Assembly (NCBI GenBank): GCA_036525185.1
Contig: DATDAW010000030.1
Span: 25,718-89,717 of the forward strand
Origin: DATDAW01 sp036525185
Lineage (GTDB): Bacteria; Verrucomicrobiota; Verrucomicrobiia; Chthoniobacterales; DASVRZ01
DNA: 64,000 bases
Direction of reading: 5' to 3'
Shown: piece after piece, positions 53,444 through 61,915 of the stretch
Numbering within the stretch: position 1 is the first letter of the stretch
How the letters are laid out: the number at the start of each line of letters is the position of its first letter
Translations under genes and position numbers: made by a program
Notes under the pieces: model-generated
The model's input: the letters and a program-made list of their open reading frames with translations, nothing else
What the model was told of the DNA's origin: nothing
Database searches by the model: none

Positions 53444-53764
53444 ATGATCCAATCCCGGAAAACGATGATCGCCTGCGCCGCATTGGCCGGGCTCTACGCA
53501 GGCGCCATCACGAGCGCAAACGCAGCAACAACCACCGCTTCGGATGGCGGCATGAAAGTGATCAACGCCCTCACCATGGGCGAGAAGGCGTCCTGTAGCG
53601 GCAAGGAAGGCTGCAAAGCCACGCACGACTGCAAAGGCAAAAACGCGTGCAAAGGCCAGGGCGGATGCCAGTCCGGCGACAATGGCTGCAAAGGCAAGAA
53701 CAGCTGCAAAGGCAAAGGCGGCTGCGCATCCAAGGAAACTCCGACGCCTACGCCGACGCCCTAA
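53444..53764 (+). CDS. bufA: Bufferin-like cysteine-rich RiPP precursor (BufA2-type)
   Basis: A 106-residue precursor. Residues 1-27 are a Sec signal peptide (cleavage after ANA27). The mature part carries eight cysteines at 51, 57, 63, 69, 75, 82, 88 and 94: spacing 6-6-6-6-7-6-6, in the repeated words CKGKNACKGQGGC and CKGKNSCKGKGGC. The tail is (TP)4. In characterised bufferins, DUF692/MNIO enzymes convert cysteines into thiooxazoles that bind copper; this precursor has the signal peptide and Cys repeats of the BufA2 type, and its maturase and partner genes follow directly. The modified cysteines and the metal are not known here. Confidence 0.82.
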   Translation: MIQSRKTMIACAALAGLYAGAITSANAATTTASDGGMKVINALTMGEKASCSGKEGCKATHDCKGKNACKGQGGCQSGDNGCKGKNSCKGKGGCASKETPTPTPTP

Positions 53765-53897
53765 TACTTACCTCGGTTGTTGAAGCGCCGGTCTTTTGAC
53801 CGTCGTTTCGTACGTGTGGCGGCGGCCATTCGGTCGTCGCTGCAACTGGACGCGTCGTTCGTTCTACCTTTCGCCTTCATCCTTCCACTTCCTCTCG

Positions 53898-54749
53898 ATG
53901 CCTGCCAATCCCTTCAACAACTTCACCAACCTCGGTATCGGAATCGGCCTACGGGTTCCACATTACCGGCATATTCTTTCGAACAAACCGACTGTCGACT
54001 GGTTTGAAATCATCTCGGAGAACTTCATGGTCGACGGCGGACGTCCGTTGGAGGTTCTCGACAAAATTCTGGAGCAATATCAGGTCATCCAACACGGCGT
54101 CTCCATGTATTTCGGTTCGGCGGAAAAGGTCAATCGTATGCATCTCAAACGGTTGAAAGACCTCGTAAAACGCACCAACACGCCATGGCTGTCGGATCAT
54201 CTCTGTTGGGGAAGCGTGGATGGCACCTACACGCACGACCTGCTCCCAATGCCCTATACCTTCGAAGCTGCGAAACGCACGGCGGAAAAAATCCGACAGG
54301 TACGTGACTTCGTTGAAGTGCCCATCTGTGTGGAAAACGTGAGCTCCTACATGGAATTTCACATCTCTGAAATGACGGAATGGGAATTTCTGAGCGAAGT
54401 CGTCGAACGAGCAGATTGCGGCATTCTTCTCGATGTTAATAATATCTACGTCTCATCCAGGAACCATGGTTTTAATCCCTACACCTATCTGGATAACATC
54501 CCGCATCATCGCGTTGGCCAGATGCATATCGCCGGGCACACGAAATTCGAGAAATACATCCTCGACACTCACGATCATCCCGTGCTCGATCCGGTATGGA
54601 AGCTGTACGCGCACGCGACCAGACTATGCGGAGTCACTGCTACACTGCTGGAATGGGATGATAGCATTCCCAGCTTCGAAGAAGTTCACGCCGAAGCCTT
54701 GAAAGCCAACGAATTTATTGGTGAGGCGAAAGTTGCCCTTCATTCCTGA
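53898..54749 (+). CDS. bufB: DUF692 / MNIO family bufferin maturase
   Basis: A 283-residue TIM-barrel multinuclear non-haem iron oxidase from ATG 53898. NLGIGIGLRVPHYRHIL and VDWFEIISENFM open it, and the metal-binding residues sit in QHGVSMYFGS (H66), SDHLCW (H101), ICVENVSSYM (E146), LLDVNNIYVSSRNHGFNPYT (D179, N181, H190), MHIAGHT (H210), DTHDHPV (D223, H225) and LLEWD (E252). The family oxidatively rearranges peptide cysteines. An in-frame extension to 53796 looks non-coding. It acts in the cytoplasm on the precursor before export and needs the DUF2063 partner encoded next. Confidence 0.93.
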   Translation: MPANPFNNFTNLGIGIGLRVPHYRHILSNKPTVDWFEIISENFMVDGGRPLEVLDKILEQYQVIQHGVSMYFGSAEKVNRMHLKRLKDLVKRTNTPWLSDHLCWGSVDGTYTHDLLPMPYTFEAAKRTAEKIRQVRDFVEVPICVENVSSYMEFHISEMTEWEFLSEVVERADCGILLDVNNIYVSSRNHGFNPYTYLDNIPHHRVGQMHIAGHTKFEKYILDTHDHPVLDPVWKLYAHATRLCGVTATLLEWDDSIPSFEEVHAEALKANEFIGEAKVALHS

Positions 54750-54755
54750 CTTTTC

Positions 54756-55616
54756 ATGTCTTCAAAACTCAGTGACTGGCAGCGAACAATGCACCGGGCG
54801 ATCACGCGTCCGCTCGGCGCCCGCTCGCCCGTTCCTGCGGGTGCCTACGTCAAACCCAGCGCAACGCTGCGTCCAGGCGAACGCGTGGATATCTACAACC
54901 GGATGTATTGGTATCGCCTCCTGGATTGCGTCGCTGACGATCATCCCGGTCTGCGGGCACTCTTGGGAGAACGCAAGTTCTGGGCGCTCGCCCACGCCTA
55001 TCTTCACAAGTACCCGTCCCGGTCCTTTACGCTTCGAAACCTGTGCAGCCGCATGGCGCGCTTCATTGGCGAGGAACCAGACCTCGCAGCTCCGCACACC
55101 GGAGCCGCGTTGGATATCGCCCGGTTCGAGTGGGCACAAATCGTTGCCTTTGACGGACCCGCGTTACCGAAGCTGACCGCCGAGCACCTCGCAGCCGCCG
55201 ACCCCATGAGCCTCCGCGTCGGCCTGCAACCCTATCTTTCCCTTCTCTCTGTGGATCACGCCGTGGATGACTACATTGTCGCCGTCAAACGCGACGATGC
55301 ACTCCGTTCCGAGGCCAGCAACGCGGTCACGCATGCCGTAGGCAGGCCAAAAATAAAACGCCTGCCACCGCCGAAACGTGAACGCATCCACCTGGCCGTG
55401 CATCGGCTCGACAACGATCTTTACTACAAACGCCTCGCACCGGACGCGATTCGTTTGCTCAGAGCTCTTCGCTCAGGCAAACCCCTCGCAGACGCCTGCG
55501 CGACCGCATTCGCGCGCTCTCGTGAGACGCCCCAAGAGCAGGCTGCCAAAGTTCAAGCCTGGTGTTCCCTCTGGATCCAATTAGGCTGGATTGCGCAGCG
55601 CCCGGCCCGGGAATAA
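54756..55616 (+). CDS. bufC: DUF2063 (HvfC/BufC-like) partner protein
   Basis: A 286-residue protein, 6 nt after bufB. The N-terminal DUF2063 domain is seen in LSDWQRTMHRAIT, GERVDIYNRMYWYRLLDCVA, DHPGLRALLGERKFWALAHA and YLHKYPSRSFTLRNLCSRM; the C-terminal half (from about 200) is a winged-helix-like part with AVHRLDNDLYYKRLAPDAI and LLRALRSGKPLADACATAF. In characterised clusters the BufC/HvfC partner binds the precursor and presents it to the MNIO enzyme. The pair is always found together, which supports both calls. Confidence 0.9.
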   Translation: MSSKLSDWQRTMHRAITRPLGARSPVPAGAYVKPSATLRPGERVDIYNRMYWYRLLDCVADDHPGLRALLGERKFWALAHAYLHKYPSRSFTLRNLCSRMARFIGEEPDLAAPHTGAALDIARFEWAQIVAFDGPALPKLTAEHLAAADPMSLRVGLQPYLSLLSVDHAVDDYIVAVKRDDALRSEASNAVTHAVGRPKIKRLPPPKRERIHLAVHRLDNDLYYKRLAPDAIRLLRALRSGKPLADACATAFARSRETPQEQAAKVQAWCSLWIQLGWIAQRPARE

Positions 55617-55644
55617 ATTCCACTCCCCGGGTCTCACATGGGAT

Positions 55645-56223
55645 ATGAAGCCGCTTATGCCAAACATTGGCATTGTGACTGCCCTTGCAGTTGCCATGGT
55701 GGTCGCCGTTTCCCTCCGGGCGGACCCTGAAACTACAAAAAAGACCGAAAAAACCATGTCCACTGAGCAAACTTCCGACCAGGATTTGAAATCGAAACTT
55801 ACCCCGCTCCAGTATCGCGTCGCCGTCGAATGCGGGACTGAACCCGCCTTCCGCAACGAGTATTGGAACAACCACCGCGAAGGCCTCTACGTCTCGATCA
55901 TCAGCGGCAAGCCGCTTTTCAGTTCGCACGACAAATTCGACTCCGGCACAGGTTGGCCAAGCTTCACGAAACCCATTGATCCCAAAAACATCATCGAAAA
56001 AACAGACCGCAGCTATGGAATGATTCGCACCGAAGTGGTTTCAAAGAGCGACAACGCCCACCTCGGCCACGTTTTCGATGATGGCCCCGGACCAGGCGGC
56101 CAGCGCTACTGCATCAACTCTGCATCGCTACGCTTTATCCCGGTGGAAAAACTCACCGAAGAAGGCTACGGCGACTTCCTGCCGTTATTCGCCAAACCAG
56201 CGTCCGCTGCAGAAAAGAAATGA
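55645..56223 (+). CDS. msrB: Secreted methionine-R-sulfoxide reductase B, zinc-less
   Basis: A 192-residue MsrB from ATG 55645 with an N-terminal hydrophobic export segment (PNIGIVTALAVAMVVAVSL), so it should act in the periplasm. The catalytic Cys156 is in QRYCINSASLRF; HLGHVFDDGPG and GTGWPSF are also intact. Both zinc-binding CxxC pairs are gone (YVSIISGKP and EVVSKSDN), and the usual recycling Cys of GCGWPSF is Thr102; Cys63 in VAVECGTEP is the only other cysteine and may take over. It reduces oxidised methionine in proteins. It sits 28 nt after bufC. Confidence 0.92.
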   Translation: MKPLMPNIGIVTALAVAMVVAVSLRADPETTKKTEKTMSTEQTSDQDLKSKLTPLQYRVAVECGTEPAFRNEYWNNHREGLYVSIISGKPLFSSHDKFDSGTGWPSFTKPIDPKNIIEKTDRSYGMIRTEVVSKSDNAHLGHVFDDGPGPGGQRYCINSASLRFIPVEKLTEEGYGDFLPLFAKPASAAEKK

Positions 56224-56239
56224 GTTAACCGTCACGTCC

Positions 56240-56743
56240 ATGAAGTTAGCCAGCCTCACTCGCCGCATCAGTTCGCTCGGCAATTTGCTCCAAACGCCGT
56301 TGTTACTAGCCATCCGGCTGTTTTGGGGCTGGCAATTCATGATTACCGGCTGGGGAAAACTGACCAATCTCGAGAGAACGGCCGGGTTCTTCGGCGATCT
56401 GCATCTTCCTTTGCCATACGTAAGCGCCTTCCTCGCAGGAAGCGCCGAGTGTTTCGGCGGGGCCCTCCTGCTCATCGGTCTCCTGTCGCGCCTCGCAGCG
56501 TTGCCACTTGTTTTTACCATGATTGTCGCTTATGCCACAGGCGAGCGCGAAGCGCTCGCAGCCATTTCCAGAGACCCTGACAAGTTCGTCTCAGCCGCGC
56601 CTTTCCTGTTCCTTTTCGCGTCACTCATCATTCTGGCCTTCGGTCCTGGGGCGGTTTCCGTCGATCAGTGGCTGGCGCACTGGGCAGACAAGGAGGCCAA
56701 AACCAATCGCCCATCGCCAGCCGATGGAAAAACTTCTCCCTGA
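56240..56743 (+). CDS. DoxX family membrane protein
   Basis: A 167-residue inner-membrane protein with four hydrophobic helices from ATG 56240. LLLAIRLFWGWQFMITGWGK and VSAFLAGSAECFGGALLLIG carry the family signature, followed by LVFTMIVAYATGEREAL and FLFLFASLIILAFGPGAVSV. DoxX/GigT-type proteins are the usual fourth member of bufferin (gig) clusters and are thought to pair with redox or export functions at the membrane. The gene lies 16 nt after msrB and 12 nt before the sigma factor. Confidence 0.88.
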   Translation: MKLASLTRRISSLGNLLQTPLLLAIRLFWGWQFMITGWGKLTNLERTAGFFGDLHLPLPYVSAFLAGSAECFGGALLLIGLLSRLAALPLVFTMIVAYATGEREALAAISRDPDKFVSAAPFLFLFASLIILAFGPGAVSVDQWLAHWADKEAKTNRPSPADGKTSP

Positions 56744-56755
56744 CTTTGTCGCCGA

Positions 56756-57313
56756 ATGGCAGTGGCTAAAGATGCTTTTACGGGGCTGGTCGACGCCTAC
56801 TACGCGTCGCTCTACCGGTTCGCATACAGCCTTTCCCGGAGCGAAACCGACGCGGGAGATCTCACCCAGCAGACATTTTATATCTGGGCGACCAAGGGCC
56901 ACACGCTGCACGACGTCGCCAAGGCAAAATCCTGGCTTTTCACGACGCTCCACCGCGAATTTCTGCGCACGCGGCGCCGTGACCAACGCTGGACGTTCAT
57001 CGAGGATCTGCCGGTCGCGCAGACGGAGATTCCTGCGGAGGAAATCGATCAACTGCGTCAGCTGGACGGGGCGGCGGTCATGAGTGCGTTAGCATCGGTG
57101 GATGAAATTTTCAGAGCGCCGCTAACATTGTTTTATCTGGAGAATTTTTCCTATCTCGAGATTGCCGAGACCCTTGGAATACCACCTGGAACGGTCATGT
57201 CCCGCCTTTCTCGCGGAAAAACCCAGCTCCGCAATCTGCTGGCAGTCGCCGAAGCCAAACCTAACATCGTTCCATTCGACGCTTCACATACCCGGAGAAA
57301 ACAGCAGCCATGA
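56756..57313 (+). CDS. ECF-type RNA polymerase sigma factor
   Basis: A 185-residue sigma70-family ECF factor. Region 2 runs from AFTGLVDAYYASLYRFAYSL through DAGDLTQQTFYIWATKGHTL and AKSWLFTTLHREFLRTRRR; region 4 is FRAPLTLFYLENFSYLEIAE then TLGIPPGTVMSRLSRGKTQL with the DNA-recognition helix. The N-terminus differs from RpoE in lacking an extra domain. It shares a 4-nt overlap with the downstream membrane protein gene, the typical sigma/anti-sigma pairing, and probably directs transcription of its own operon. Confidence 0.9.
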   Translation: MAVAKDAFTGLVDAYYASLYRFAYSLSRSETDAGDLTQQTFYIWATKGHTLHDVAKAKSWLFTTLHREFLRTRRRDQRWTFIEDLPVAQTEIPAEEIDQLRQLDGAAVMSALASVDEIFRAPLTLFYLENFSYLEIAETLGIPPGTVMSRLSRGKTQLRNLLAVAEAKPNIVPFDASHTRRKQQP

Positions 57314-58038
57314 ATCCGGATGAAGCCAAATTCATTCTCAGTGCCTATCGCGCCCAGGGCCGGGACGCCGGTGATCCCGCGTTTTCCGAAGCCCTGGAAC
57401 TCGCTGATGCCGATCCGAATTTGGGACGCTGGCTCCAACAGCAACAGGCCTTTGACGCCGTCGTCTCCGAAAAAGTGGCCAGGTTCACACCGCCATCCGG
57501 GCTGCGCGAGTCCATCCTCGCGGGTGCACGCATTGGCATCCGAAAAGTCTGGTGGCGACAACCTCGAGCGTTGGCCATCGCTGCTTGCATCGCCATTCTT
57601 TCCGCCGTCTCGCCGCTCATCTGGCGGGCGGCTGTATCTGTCGAAGGGAATACGTTGTCGGAATATGCGATGAATTACGCTAGCCGTCCGTTCGTGTTGA
57701 TGGAACATAGCCAGGACATAAGCCAGTTGAAAGCCTGGTTGGTATCTCACAACGCGCCGGAGCCTGTCAATCTTCCCGGCGAACTCGCCCGCCTCAAGGG
57801 TATTGGCTGCAAAACGCTCAAATATCAGGGTAAAAAAATCTCCCTTGTCTGCTTCGACAGGAACGGAACGGAATACCACCTCTTCATTGCGCGCCACTCG
57901 GATTTCCCTGATCTCGCGGCAACGCTGCAAATGAGGTCCCACGGGAAATGGGGCTCCGTGTCCTGGGGCGATGCGGAGCATCAATACGTCCTGGTCAGCG
58001 CCGCGGGACCGGATGCCGTGCGAAGTCTATTGCTCTAA
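57310..58038 (+). CDS. Likely membrane-bound anti-sigma factor
   Basis: A 242-residue protein overlapping the sigma gene (ATGA). The N-terminal cytoplasmic part (about 80 residues, MNPDEAKFILSAYRAQGRDA onward) has no zinc-binding HxxxCxxC, so it is not a ZAS-type anti-sigma. Residues 86-105 (RALAIAACIAILSAVSPLIW) are a single membrane helix, and the remaining 135 residues face the periplasm, with two cysteines (C158 region, GIGCKTLKY and LVCFDRNG) that could respond to metal or redox state. Anti-sigma function is inferred from position and topology. Confidence 0.72.
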   Translation: MNPDEAKFILSAYRAQGRDAGDPAFSEALELADADPNLGRWLQQQQAFDAVVSEKVARFTPPSGLRESILAGARIGIRKVWWRQPRALAIAACIAILSAVSPLIWRAAVSVEGNTLSEYAMNYASRPFVLMEHSQDISQLKAWLVSHNAPEPVNLPGELARLKGIGCKTLKYQGKKISLVCFDRNGTEYHLFIARHSDFPDLAATLQMRSHGKWGSVSWGDAEHQYVLVSAAGPDAVRSLLL

Positions 58039-58047
58039 CCAACCCGA

Positions 58048-60621
58048 TTATTTTCCAAGCGGCTGATCGAGTTTAAGAATGATAAATTCATTGTCGTCGG
58101 GCTGCCTGGAGCCAGCATGGCGGCCGATGCTGAAGGGATAGTTATTATCATTCAGCACCCCGATGTGTTTCTCATCGAAAAACAGCACGTCTTCTATCGT
58201 CACAAACGGAAAGGAAAAATCTTTCCCCAGACCGACGTCGCCGGGTTCGGAAGGGGCGGAGATGCCGTGCGGATCGTCGATTTTTAGCAAATCGACCGCG
58301 AGTCGCTTCTGAATGGGTTCTCTCGGAGTCGCGGGCATTGAGACTTCGAAAATAGCTTTAAAACCATTCAAGTCGCCCTGCGACCCATCACGTTCAATAA
58401 CAAGGCCCTTTGTCCGGCTGAACATGATGAAGTCACCGATATTTGTGCCGCGAGTATCAAGCGGGTATTTGTAGCGGACGCCGGTGAACTCACGCTTTGC
58501 AATGTCAAACTCGTGAATGAGCAAGGTGTTGGCATCGCTTTCGGCCAGCGGTTTTTCGAGCAGGGGCAGCAGTTTTTCCCGATTGAGGGTCATTGCCATT
58601 CCCTCAAAGCCGCCACTGGTCGATGCCCGGAACGGATGGGTCAGAGCGGTCCTGCGATAGGGCCACTGAAGGCCCGCCATCCACGGCGTGTTCGGCTCAT
58701 GCGAGCCCGGCCCCGGTCCCCATCCACCGCCAAAATCGTCGAGCGCGCTCCAGCCTGAATCTGCGAGCGACGACGAACCCGGCCCATCCTGGGGCTGCAT
58801 GTTCGTGCCATCATCCGAACCGTCAATCGCCGGGTCAGTGTATTTGGGGAAGTCACCAAATAGACAGACGGTGCGGATTTTCGGAAACCAGCGCTGCGAC
58901 AACAGTAATGTGCGGAAGTCGAAGCTCTGGATATCGGCGGCATCCACGAGCCCTTTTGCAAGAATGATCCCGGCGATTTTGGCGACGAAAACGGGGGGTC
59001 CATAGGTCTCATCCGCGTAGGGAACGCCTTTCGGATTACGATCAGTGCGCGGGTTGAGTTTGGTCTCGATGTTGTAACGGATTGCCACGGCGTTTTTCCA
59101 CCGTCGCGCAGCATCAGGATGGCCCGTCCCTGGCCCAGTTTTGTAGTAAGCGACGTAAAATTTAACAAAATCAAACACCTGTTGCAGCGTCGGCAGGATG
59201 TAAATCTGCGAGGTGTCGCCGCCAAAAAATGCGACACTCACCGGCGAAAGCGACGGATCGTGCTGTTGGGTGGGCCCGCGGAAGAGTTTGTCATTGATAT
59301 AGGTCGCTTGAATTTCCGCGGCAGTCAGGTCCCTGATAAGAACTTCGTTCGCGGCGGCGTAAGGTGCTCCGTCTCGTCGGCGTGCTTTTTCAGAAAGGAT
59401 ATAGGAATCGTGACTGATGATCGGTAAGCCATCCTTCGAAATGCCAGAATCCATTTCCAGGGTCGTCATCAGGTTGTCGAGCGCGACTTCGAAGGCCGGA
59501 ATTGTATTCTCCGGCCGCAAATTTCGCCCCCCGCGGTGTCCCTGGGCATCGAATTTCGCGCGGTCGATGAGTCCTTCGGCGCTGATGAAATCGCCGGGCG
59601 TGCCGTCGTTATTGGCGTCGAATTCCTGCACGGCTTCACGCAGCAAATCGGGCCGATCCGAAATAATGCCCGACACGCCGAGCTTCATCAGCTCCAACAT
59701 CCGCGGCTTGCTATTGACGGTATAAGGCACGGTGGCAAAACCGGCAATCTTCAAGGATGCGACGTTGTGGATTTCACTCGAGGCCACTTCGAGGCCCGAG
59801 CCGGCAGGAACGGTATGACGATTCTCAACAAACGTGGCTGGATCCTTGTCGTCCAGCATCACCTCCCATGGCGAGAAAACAGGCGTCTTTGTGCTGCCAC
59901 ACGCGCGGGCATGCGCGCGGACGGCGTTCATGACCCGCAACGTGGCCGATTCTTCGTTGTAAGGATTTTGCGGAGAACGGATTTCCCTGCCGGGATTGTC
60001 AAAGTCCGGCAGCGGTATCGGAGCTTCGAGCACTCTGCCCGTAGCGTCCGTGTGAAGTAGGAACGGCCCGAACTCGTCTCCAAACCAAAGGGTTCCATCC
60101 GTGGCCTTTTGCATGGATTCCGGATCAAAATCGGCGCCCGTGAGGACGCGTTCGCGGGAGAAATGGTTCACGATGGCGAATGGCACTTTATGATCCGGAT
60201 CACGCAGTTCGATGAACCCGAGCACTTCGATGTTTCCGCGTCCGCCAGCTTTCGTCTCGAAATGCGGCCGGATACGGTGGACCCGCAAGTGGTAATCGGC
60301 AGAATTCTCAATGCTTCCGAAGCCATTGTCCGACATTACGGAGAACGTTTCGTCACCCATGTTTAGGACGGCGGAGAAGCCTTGCACGGGCTGCTTTTTG
60401 TCGAATGGAACGGCCTGACCGTTAACCGGCATGCCACCGAGAAACTGCCCGGAGGTCGGTCCATAAGCAAATGTTGCCGCCGGAAGAACAGCGCGGGCTT
60501 CGAGTTTGTCAGCCGCGCAAGTGCGGAATCCTGTGAGACCAAACACGGCACAGACAATCGCCATGGCAAATGCAGAACTACCAGGGGACACAACGCCGCT
60601 CAGGGGAAGGACGCGTTTCAT
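58048..60621 (-). CDS. Secreted phytase-like protein with nested GDPD domain
   Basis: An 857-residue secreted protein (signal peptide near residues 1-36). Residues 40-215 begin an esterase-like phytase domain (LPDFDNPGREIRSPQNP ends it), which resumes at about 648-857 (GGFEGMAMTLNREKLLPLLE, VTIEDVLFFDEKHIGVLNDN). Between them is a glycerophosphodiester phosphodiesterase (GDPD) barrel: GHRGGRNLRPENTIPAF (H362, R363, E371), LEMDSGISKDGLPIISHD (E389, D391, H404) and YNIETKLNP (E519, K521). The GDPD's usual final piece, TVNSKPRMLELMKLGVSGII then SDRP, lies before the start motif, at 301-324, so the barrel looks circularly permuted. It probably releases glycerol phosphate or phosphate outside the cytoplasm. 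Confidence 0.8.
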   Translation of the reverse strand: MKRVLPLSGVVSPGSSAFAMAIVCAVFGLTGFRTCAADKLEARAVLPAATFAYGPTSGQFLGGMPVNGQAVPFDKKQPVQGFSAVLNMGDETFSVMSDNGFGSIENSADYHLRVHRIRPHFETKAGGRGNIEVLGFIELRDPDHKVPFAIVNHFSRERVLTGADFDPESMQKATDGTLWFGDEFGPFLLHTDATGRVLEAPIPLPDFDNPGREIRSPQNPYNEESATLRVMNAVRAHARACGSTKTPVFSPWEVMLDDKDPATFVENRHTVPAGSGLEVASSEIHNVASLKIAGFATVPYTVNSKPRMLELMKLGVSGIISDRPDLLREAVQEFDANNDGTPGDFISAEGLIDRAKFDAQGHRGGRNLRPENTIPAFEVALDNLMTTLEMDSGISKDGLPIISHDSYILSEKARRRDGAPYAAANEVLIRDLTAAEIQATYINDKLFRGPTQQHDPSLSPVSVAFFGGDTSQIYILPTLQQVFDFVKFYVAYYKTGPGTGHPDAARRWKNAVAIRYNIETKLNPRTDRNPKGVPYADETYGPPVFVAKIAGIILAKGLVDAADIQSFDFRTLLLSQRWFPKIRTVCLFGDFPKYTDPAIDGSDDGTNMQPQDGPGSSSLADSGWSALDDFGGGWGPGPGSHEPNTPWMAGLQWPYRRTALTHPFRASTSGGFEGMAMTLNREKLLPLLEKPLAESDANTLLIHEFDIAKREFTGVRYKYPLDTRGTNIGDFIMFSRTKGLVIERDGSQGDLNGFKAIFEVSMPATPREPIQKRLAVDLLKIDDPHGISAPSEPGDVGLGKDFSFPFVTIEDVLFFDEKHIGVLNDNNYPFSIGRHAGSRQPDDNEFIILKLDQPLGK

Positions 60622-60736
60622 GTTGCGGAGCGTGTTCGCGATCAATGGCAGAAACATGGCGAACGCGTCACGTTCTCTCGACGAAAGCACCCTCGCTCAA
60701 TGCATTCTCCATTGGCGCCAGCGTAAACCGTTCCAA

Positions 60737-61915
60737 TCACCCTGCCGCCACCGCAAAAAAACGCGCGCACCAATCCGGTCGAGTACGTCGAAGATCATCC
60801 CACCCGGGCAGACGCTGCAGGGAAATGGCTCTGGGTCGGTCCAAAGCCGCGGCAAACGCTTCTCCGAGCCTGAGTTCGCCCTCACGATCAAACTCCAGGC
60901 CATTCACTAACGCCGTATGATGATAGCGCCGCACCATTTCTCGAACGGCGGCCGAATACGCCGTCGGCAAACCGGAAACGACTCCCGGATGCAGTCCAAC
61001 GCCTTCACTTCGTAGATTCTCAAGCAAACACGTTCCAATCTCCGCCACCAACCGCTCGAGTCCACTCGACTTCCGCGGACCGGAAATCAGTTCCTGATGC
61101 TTGTGCTCGTAGTTCATGTCGAGATCGATCTGAGCCACCTGCCCCGGAGGCAGCAACCGGTGTATCTCGCAAAGCATCCCCATTTCGAGGTCCCAACCTG
61201 GGGAGAATTTCAGCTGGGAAGCCAGATTGGAATCCACGCCGAATTCCCCCGCCAATGGATATCGAAAGGCCTCCAGAAAATCGAGCAACGGGTGGTGCCC
61301 GTTCAGACGGACGAGTGCACGTAAAAGCGGCCCCACAAACAGCCGCGTGACCCGCCCATAAAGCCGTTCCGAAACGCGCGGATAATAGCCTTTTGCAAAA
61401 TGATAATCCATTGCCGGATGGGCCAGCGGCAATGTTAGCAGAGCCGGGATCCGTCGGTGATAGTTAACAATGTCCGCGTCATGGCTGATCAAGATTTTGC
61501 ATTTGCCAGCCAACAGCAAAAAACCGGTCGCTAGCCATAGATTCAAACCCTTGCCGCCGGCATCTATAGGAACATCGATTTCGCGCAAAAGCTCCTCCAC
61601 CCGTGGAGCATCGCCCCACAAGAGCCGCAGCCGCTGGTCGCCGGCCCCGTCCACAATTCGCCGCGCATCACCCAGGTCAGCGGGCCTCATCCGGTTCACC
61701 GAGATAACGATCGTGGTCAGATACTGGGCTTTGCGAAGCTCCCGCAAGATTTCCGCCATTGCTGGCTGTCGCAAATCATCCAGTGTGCACGGCAGAACCA
61801 ATCCCACAGGGCGATCCGCTGCGAATCCGGCCAATTCCCATTCAAGTTCCTTCAGATCACGTGGCTTCAGAGAATGCAGCGTGCTGATGAGGCCGCGCTG
61901 ATGGAAGTCGCTCAT
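60737..61915 (-). CDS. GT81-like glycosyltransferase (glucosyl-3-phosphoglycerate synthase type)
   Basis: A 392-residue GT-A protein. VGLVLPCTLDDLRQPAMAEI and TTIVISVNRMRPADL make the first half; GKGLNLWLATGFLLLAGKCK and ILISHDADIVNYHRRI provide the DxD site; DYHFAKGYYPRVSERLYGRV and FGVDSNLASQLKFSPGWDLE follow. These match GpgS/mannosyl-glycerate-type GT81 enzymes, which move glucose or mannose to 3-phosphoglycerate. Its start overlaps the pssA stop (ATGA), so it is translationally coupled to phospholipid synthesis. The real acceptor might be a lipid head group; that is open. Confidence 0.78.
   Translation of the reverse strand: MSDFHQRGLISTLHSLKPRDLKELEWELAGFAADRPVGLVLPCTLDDLRQPAMAEILRELRKAQYLTTIVISVNRMRPADLGDARRIVDGAGDQRLRLLWGDAPRVEELLREIDVPIDAGGKGLNLWLATGFLLLAGKCKILISHDADIVNYHRRIPALLTLPLAHPAMDYHFAKGYYPRVSERLYGRVTRLFVGPLLRALVRLNGHHPLLDFLEAFRYPLAGEFGVDSNLASQLKFSPGWDLEMGMLCEIHRLLPPGQVAQIDLDMNYEHKHQELISGPRKSSGLERLVAEIGTCLLENLRSEGVGLHPGVVSGLPTAYSAAVREMVRRYHHTALVNGLEFDREGELRLGEAFAAALDRPRAISLQRLPGWDDLRRTRPDWCARFFAVAAG

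Noticed and set aside
53796..53897. N-terminal extension of the DUF692 protein
   Set aside because: It would start with TTG and is rich in Arg, Trp and Phe with no family match; ATG 53898 opens directly on the conserved fold.
56078..56239. Upstream extension of the DoxX gene
   Set aside because: It lies inside msrB in another frame; ATG 56240 fits the family N-terminus.
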